Source: Betaproteobacteria bacterium
GTDB lineage: Bacteria; Pseudomonadota; Gammaproteobacteria; Burkholderiales; SG8-41
DNA length: 64,000 nucleotides
Direction: 5' to 3'
Assembly (NCBI GenBank): GCA_028292435.1
Contig: JAQGMI010000028.1
Span: 48,110-112,109, forward strand
Made by a program: the position numbers and the translations under genes. Shown one piece after another: positions 60,363 to 64,000 of this stretch. The notes below the pieces were generated by a model. That model was not told where the DNA came from. It saw nothing but the letters and a program-made list of their open reading frames with translations, and did not search any database. Positions within the stretch are counted from its first letter, which is position 1; the number at the start of each line of letters is the position of its first letter.

Positions 60363-60719
60363 TTATTTCCAGTAATACCAGATCAGCACACCGATGACGA
60401 TGACGCCGGCAATCCACCATCCGCTGCTCGAGCTCGCGCCCGCGGGCATCGAATCGATCTTGCCGGCGATACGGTTGATCTCGTCCTGCGTCATTGCATT
60501 GACGCGCTCGGCGGCGGTGCTGGCGGTAAGGCCCAACGATTCAAACTGCTTCTGCACGTCGGTGCGGCTCACGAAATCAACCACTTTGTCGCGGTTGGCT
60601 GCGGCTGTTGCGCTGGTGACAACCTGGTCCGTGGCGATCATGCCGGCCTGCGTCGAGAACGGCAATACCACCATGCTGAGAATCAGCAGTTGACTGATCA
60701 ATTTGGATAAAAATTTCAT
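60363..60719 (-). CDS. PA2779 family membrane protein
   Basis: A 118-residue protein with an N-terminal signal-like segment (6-24) and a C-terminal hydrophobic helix (about 98-116) ending WYYWK. The middle has VDFVSRTDVQKQFESLGLTASTAAERVNAMT, the PA2779-family core. CAGGGGG precedes the start. It is the first gene of the pair with the C39-like peptidase; both are usually found together. Function unknown, possibly a peptide substrate or partner. Confidence 0.85.
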   Translation of the reverse strand: MKFLSKLISQLLILSMVVLPFSTQAGMIATDQVVTSATAAANRDKVVDFVSRTDVQKQFESLGLTASTAAERVNAMTQDEINRIAGKIDSMPAGASSSSGWWIAGVIVIGVLIWYYWK

Positions 60720-61065
60720 TTAATACCCCCTGTCATTGTTGGAAAGGTTCACCGGCAACAGCGCCTGCTTTAATACAACGAAACCGACGCTCAAATAGTT
60801 TATATATCCAGCGCACCTGCATCGTCAAGCATGACGTGTGCATCGTGGGCAAAACTGCCCAAAATGGTGTGTCCGGTGTCGCATTTTGAAAAAATTACCG
60901 CGTTGCCGCAGGGGACGTTCGGCCATCGCGGATATGAAACAAAACCGCATCACGCGGCGCGGCTACACGGCGGTTTGCAATTCAAAGCGGCGATTGGCCG
61001 GATGTTATAATCAACGGTCGTTTCACTACCTCCGCCGCCATCCATTATCGCGCAAGGATTTCGCC
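60720..61065. other. 346-base gap with promoter for the succinate-semialdehyde dehydrogenase gene
   Basis: Nothing coding is supported. TATAAT at 61006-61011, with TTCAAA 19 bases before, is a possible sigma70 promoter 55 bases before the gene. The rest is GC-rich with no repeat that I can see. Confidence 0.5.
61006..61011 (+). promoter_or_regulatory. -10 element of the aldehyde dehydrogenase gene
   Basis: Perfect TATAAT at 61006-61011; the best -35 is TTCAAA at 60981-60986 with a 19-base spacer. By eye only. Confidence 0.4.
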
Positions 61066-62547
61066 ATGCTGACCAAGGTAAAACCCGCATTCCAGCTGAA
61101 AGATATGAGTCTTTTTCGCCAACAGTGCTATATCGACGGCAAATGGATCGACGCTGACGACCGAAGCACGCTGGCTGTCAACAATCCCGCCGACGGCCTG
61201 CAGATTGGCACCGTGCCGAAGATGGGCGCGGCCGAAACCAGGCGCGCAATTGAAGCCGCGAATGCGGCACTGCCGGCATGGCGCGCGAAACTGGCCAAAG
61301 AGCGCGCCGTGATCCTGCGCAAGTGGTTCGATCTAATGATGGCGAACCAGGACGATCTCGCGGTGTTGATGACGGCCGAGCAGGGTAAGCCGCTCGCCGA
61401 ATCCAAAGGCGAAATCGGCTATGGCGCGTCGTTCATCGAGTGGTTTGCCGAGGAAGGCAAGCGCATTTACGGCGATGTCATACCGCAGCACCAGGCCGAC
61501 AAGCGCATTGTCGTGATCAAGCAGCCGATCGGCGTATGCGCCGCGGTGACGCCGTGGAATTTCCCGAACGCAATGATCACGCGCAAAGCCGGGCCGGCAT
61601 TGGCCGCCGGTTGCACGATGGTCATCAAGCCGGCCACGTACACGCCGTATTCGGCGCTCGCGCTGTGCGAACTTGCCGAGCGCGCCGGCATACCGAAAGG
61701 CGTAATCAATGTGATCACCGGCTCGTCGGGGCCGATCGGCAAGGAACTGACGTCCAACCCGATCGTGCGCAAATTTACCTTCACCGGTTCGACCGAAGTC
61801 GGCAAGATGCTGATGGCGCAGTGCGCGGGCACCGTCAAGAAGGTGTCGCTCGAATTGGGCGGCAATGCGCCGTTTATTGTATTTGACGATGCGGATATCG
61901 ACGCCGCGGTCGAAGGCGCGATGGCGTCCAAGTTTCGCAACACCGGACAGACTTGTGTGTGCGCCAACCGCCTGTACATCCAGGAAGGTGTCTACGACAA
62001 ATTTACGCAAAAGCTCGGCGAGAAAGTCGGTGCGATGAAAGTCGGCAACGGGCTCGAAGACGGGGTGATGCAGGGGCCGTTGATCGACATGGCGGCTGTC
62101 GAAAAAGTGGAAGAACATATCAGCGACGCGTTGGCCAAGGGCGCGCGCATTGTCACTGGCGGCAAACGGCATGCAAAGGGCAGCACGTTCTTTGAGCCGA
62201 CGGTACTCGCCGACGTCACAAGCGACATGAAGGTTACGCACGAAGAAACTTTTGGCCCGGTGGCGCCGCTGTTCCGCTTCAAAACCGAGCAGGAATTGAT
62301 CAAGCTCGCGAACGATACGGAATACGGTCTGGCTTCGTATTTCTACAGCCGCGACATCGGCCGCATCTGGCGGGTCGCCGAAGCGCTGGAGTACGGCATT
62401 GTCGGCATCAACGTCGGCATCATTTCCAACGAAGTCGCGCCGTTTGGCGGCGTCAAGGAATCCGGCATCGGGCGCGAAGGCTCGAAGTACGGCATTGAAG
62501 AGTTTCTCGAAGTGAAATACATGTGCATCGGCGGAATCGACACATAA
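61066..62547 (+). CDS. gabD: NAD(P)-dependent succinate-semialdehyde dehydrogenase
   Basis: A 493-residue aldehyde dehydrogenase. ATG at 61066 has AAGGA upstream; the frame extends to 60838 without support. Catalytic E263 is in LELGGNAP and C297 in GQTCVCANR; C297 and C299 form the CxC pair, the redox switch of GabD-type enzymes. The cofactor Lys is K188 in IKPATYTP. It converts succinate semialdehyde (GABA or 4-hydroxybutyrate catabolism) to succinate. No GabT gene is near. Terminator after the stop. Confidence 0.92.
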   Translation: MLTKVKPAFQLKDMSLFRQQCYIDGKWIDADDRSTLAVNNPADGLQIGTVPKMGAAETRRAIEAANAALPAWRAKLAKERAVILRKWFDLMMANQDDLAVLMTAEQGKPLAESKGEIGYGASFIEWFAEEGKRIYGDVIPQHQADKRIVVIKQPIGVCAAVTPWNFPNAMITRKAGPALAAGCTMVIKPATYTPYSALALCELAERAGIPKGVINVITGSSGPIGKELTSNPIVRKFTFTGSTEVGKMLMAQCAGTVKKVSLELGGNAPFIVFDDADIDAAVEGAMASKFRNTGQTCVCANRLYIQEGVYDKFTQKLGEKVGAMKVGNGLEDGVMQGPLIDMAAVEKVEEHISDALAKGARIVTGGKRHAKGSTFFEPTVLADVTSDMKVTHEETFGPVAPLFRFKTEQELIKLANDTEYGLASYFYSRDIGRIWRVAEALEYGIVGINVGIISNEVAPFGGVKESGIGREGSKYGIEEFLEVKYMCIGGIDT

Positions 62548-62567
62548 ACTGCCGTGCAGAAGATGAC

Positions 62568-62606
62568 ATGCCATCGTGCTGCAGGCACGATGGCATTTTT
62601 ATTTTT
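62568..62606 (+). terminator. Rho-independent terminator
   Basis: A 12-bp perfect stem ATGCCATCGTGC/GCACGATGGCAT (62568-62579 with 62585-62596) and TGCAG loop, followed by a T-rich tract (TTTTATTTTT). It ends the aldehyde dehydrogenase gene. Confidence 0.92.
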
Positions 62607-62620
62607 GGATTGAGCCGTTA

Positions 62621-63079
62621 ATGCCCAAACCCGTCTTGCCTCGCCGCGACAAGCGCGCCGCCTTCGAAATCCTGGCGCTCGACCACGTCGTGCTGCGCGT
62701 CGCCGACGCGGGACGGCTCAAGCGGTTCTATTGCGACGTGCTCGGCTGCAGCGTCGAGCGCGAGCGGCCGGAACTCGGTCTGACGCAATTGCGCGCCGGC
62801 GTTTCTCTCGTCGATCTGATCGCGGTCGATGGCGAACTGGGCCGCGCGGGCGGGGCGGCGCCGGGAAAAACCCGCCGCAACATGGACCACTTATGCCTGC
62901 GCATCGAGCCCTTCGACCAGAATGCGCTGGTCGCGCACCTCGTGTCGAATGGCGTTGCGGTGGGCGAAATAAAATCGCGATTCGGGGCCGACGGTTATGG
63001 TCCGTCGCTGTACGTGAGCGATCCGGAAGGCAACGTTGTGGAGCTTAAAGGACCGCCGACGCGCGCCGGCAAGTCCTGA
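62621..63079 (+). CDS. VOC family protein (glyoxalase-like)
   Basis: A 152-residue protein; ATG at 62621 is chosen over an upstream ATG at 62576 that lies inside the terminator. Motifs are LALDHVVLRVADAGRLKRFY with the metal His, MDHLCLRIEPF with a second His, and YVSDPEGNVVELK with the metal Glu. It matches VOC proteins of the glyoxalase I/fosfomycin thiol transferase fold. The substrate is unknown. Confidence 0.85.
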   Translation: MPKPVLPRRDKRAAFEILALDHVVLRVADAGRLKRFYCDVLGCSVERERPELGLTQLRAGVSLVDLIAVDGELGRAGGAAPGKTRRNMDHLCLRIEPFDQNALVAHLVSNGVAVGEIKSRFGADGYGPSLYVSDPEGNVVELKGPPTRAGKS

Positions 63080-63087
63080 TTTACGCT

Positions 63088-64000
63088 TTAGCTCAAGTGG
63101 TCGGTGACGACCTTCGCAAACGCCGCGGTGCCGAGCTTGCCGCCCATGTCGGCCGTTCGCGTCGCCGGATCCTTCAACGCCAAATCAATGGCGGCTTCGA
63201 TTTTTTGCGCGGCGGTCGTGCAGGCGGCGTTGTTATGTCGCCGCCCCAACCATTCGAGCAGCATCGCTGCCGAAAGGATCAATGACGTAGGGTTTGCCTT
63301 GTCCTGACCGGCGATGTCCGGCGCGGAACCGTGCTGGGCCTGAGCGACGCATAAATCGTCGCCGGCATTGACAGAGCCGGCGAGACCGAGGCTGCCGGAA
63401 ATTTCGGACGCTTCATCCGACAAGATGTCGCCGAACATGTTGCCGGTGACGATCACGTCGAATTTCGACGGATCGCGCACCAGCAGCGCGGCCATCGCGT
63501 CGACGATTTTTTCGTCAAGTGTTACCTGCGGAAATTCGGCGGCGACTTTGCGCACTTCGCGCAGAAATAATGCGTCCGAAATGCGCAGCACGTTGGCTTT
63601 GTGGACGGCGGTGACATGCTTGCGTCGGGTCATCGCTGACTCGAAAGCGCGCCGCGCAATACGATTGCAGCACTTCGCCGTCACCCGCCGCAATGAAATC
63701 GCCATGTCTTCGGTCGGCATGAATTCGCCGAGACCCATGTACATGTTGCGGTCGGCATAGAAGCCTTCGGTGCATTCGCGGAAAATCACGAGATCGACCG
63801 GCTTGCCCGTAAGCCCGTTACCAAGCCGCGATTTGGCCGGCCGGATATTCGCGTATAGGTCGAGCTTCACCCGAAATTCGCCGGAGGGATTGACGCCGCC
63901 TTCTTCACGCGTCGGATAATCGAGGTGCGATACCGGTCCCAGGATCACGCCGGCCGCAGACTTTGCTGCTTCGAGCACGCGTGGAGGCAGCGTCGTGCCT
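63088..64000 (-). CDS. Isocitrate/isopropylmalate dehydrogenase family protein, 5' end missing
   Basis: The frame runs off the right edge; at least 304 residues are visible. The part includes the Arg/Asn substrate region (KLDLYANIRPAKS) and IFRECTEGFYADRNMY, CCNRIARRAFESAMTR, VTAVHKANVLRISDALF with the catalytic Lys region, and FDVIVTGNMFGDILSDEASEISG with the metal Asp residues. LHGSAPDIAGQDKANPTS-type ending is present as QHGSAPDIAGQDKANP. Tartrate dehydrogenase/decarboxylase and homoisocitrate enzymes are relatives, so the exact substrate is open. Confidence 0.9.
   Translation of the reverse strand, partial: GTTLPPRVLEAAKSAAGVILGPVSHLDYPTREEGGVNPSGEFRVKLDLYANIRPAKSRLGNGLTGKPVDLVIFRECTEGFYADRNMYMGLGEFMPTEDMAISLRRVTAKCCNRIARRAFESAMTRRKHVTAVHKANVLRISDALFLREVRKVAAEFPQVTLDEKIVDAMAALLVRDPSKFDVIVTGNMFGDILSDEASEISGSLGLAGSVNAGDDLCVAQAQHGSAPDIAGQDKANPTSLILSAAMLLEWLGRRHNNAACTTAAQKIEAAIDLALKDPATRTADMGGKLGTAAFAKVVTDHLS

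Noticed and set aside
1..64000. CRISPR array, retron, rRNA operon or riboswitch
   Set aside because: No regularly spaced repeats, reverse transcriptase, rRNA or known riboswitch pattern was seen on either strand.

Overview
The window looks like a chromosomal piece of a GC-rich betaproteobacterium, probably of the order Burkholderiales. The evidence is five TctC/Bug-type tripartite tricarboxylate receptors with no TctA/TctB beside them, a TcuA-like dehydrogenase, MmgE/PrpD and PrpF proteins, a PEP-CTERM protein, a DUF6352-SirB1 pair and a PA2778/PA2779-like pair. No rRNA is present, so the assignment rests on gene content alone. The two edges cut through an RraA-like gene (base 1) and an isocitrate/isopropylmalate dehydrogenase-like gene (base 64000).

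Bases 1-34300 are mostly catabolic and transport genes. First comes a + strand run: RraA-like, sulfatase, 3-hydroxyisobutyrate dehydrogenase-like, Nudix, metallo-beta-lactamase fold. It is followed by a carboxylate-use region with Bug receptors, MmgE/PrpD, a TcuA-like flavoprotein, MFS carriers, an adducin-like class II aldolase and PrpF. Further on are a cytochrome c-Vgb fusion, an alpha/beta hydrolase and CMD pair, an SPFH protein, an HpaI-type aldolase, an Asp/Glu racemase-like protein, a fused HyuA-HyuB hydantoinase/oxoprolinase coupled to a Bug receptor, a polysaccharide deacetylase-like protein, a complete DctP-DctQ-DctM TRAP transporter and a PhoA-type phosphatase. Bases 34300-38630 hold a methyltransferase, an AI-2E family permease, a PEP-CTERM protein and a PAS-PAS hybrid histidine kinase.

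Bases 38810-49889 are an integrated mobile element of about 11.0 kb in the 3' half of a tRNA-Arg(CCU) gene. It has a perfect 45-bp direct repeat at both ends, matching 17-18 bp arm-type repeats just inside each end, and a tyrosine integrase next to the intact tRNA. Inside are a serine recombinase, an overlapping three-gene block (ribbon-helix-helix-like, small protein, SF2 helicase), iteron-like repeats, and two proteins that look virion-related: a T7 gp14-like internal virion protein and a protein with a repeated motif. Beside the integrase is a two-gene unit made of an AbiJ-NTD4-like abortive infection protein and a protein with two membrane segments. I read the element as a small satellite-like or degenerate phage-derived island carrying an antiphage module. 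This is the most interesting part of the window.

Bases 49920-64000 return to core-type genes: Bcp-type peroxiredoxin, VOC protein, Uup ABC-F ATPase, DUF6352, SirB1, a frameshifted alpha/beta hydrolase, NfeD-SPFH, MlaA lipoprotein, another Bug receptor, a C39-like peptidase with TPRs plus its PA2779-like partner, succinate-semialdehyde dehydrogenase and a second VOC protein. A canonical terminator lies inside the signal-peptide codons of the C39-like gene, which suggests read-through control.
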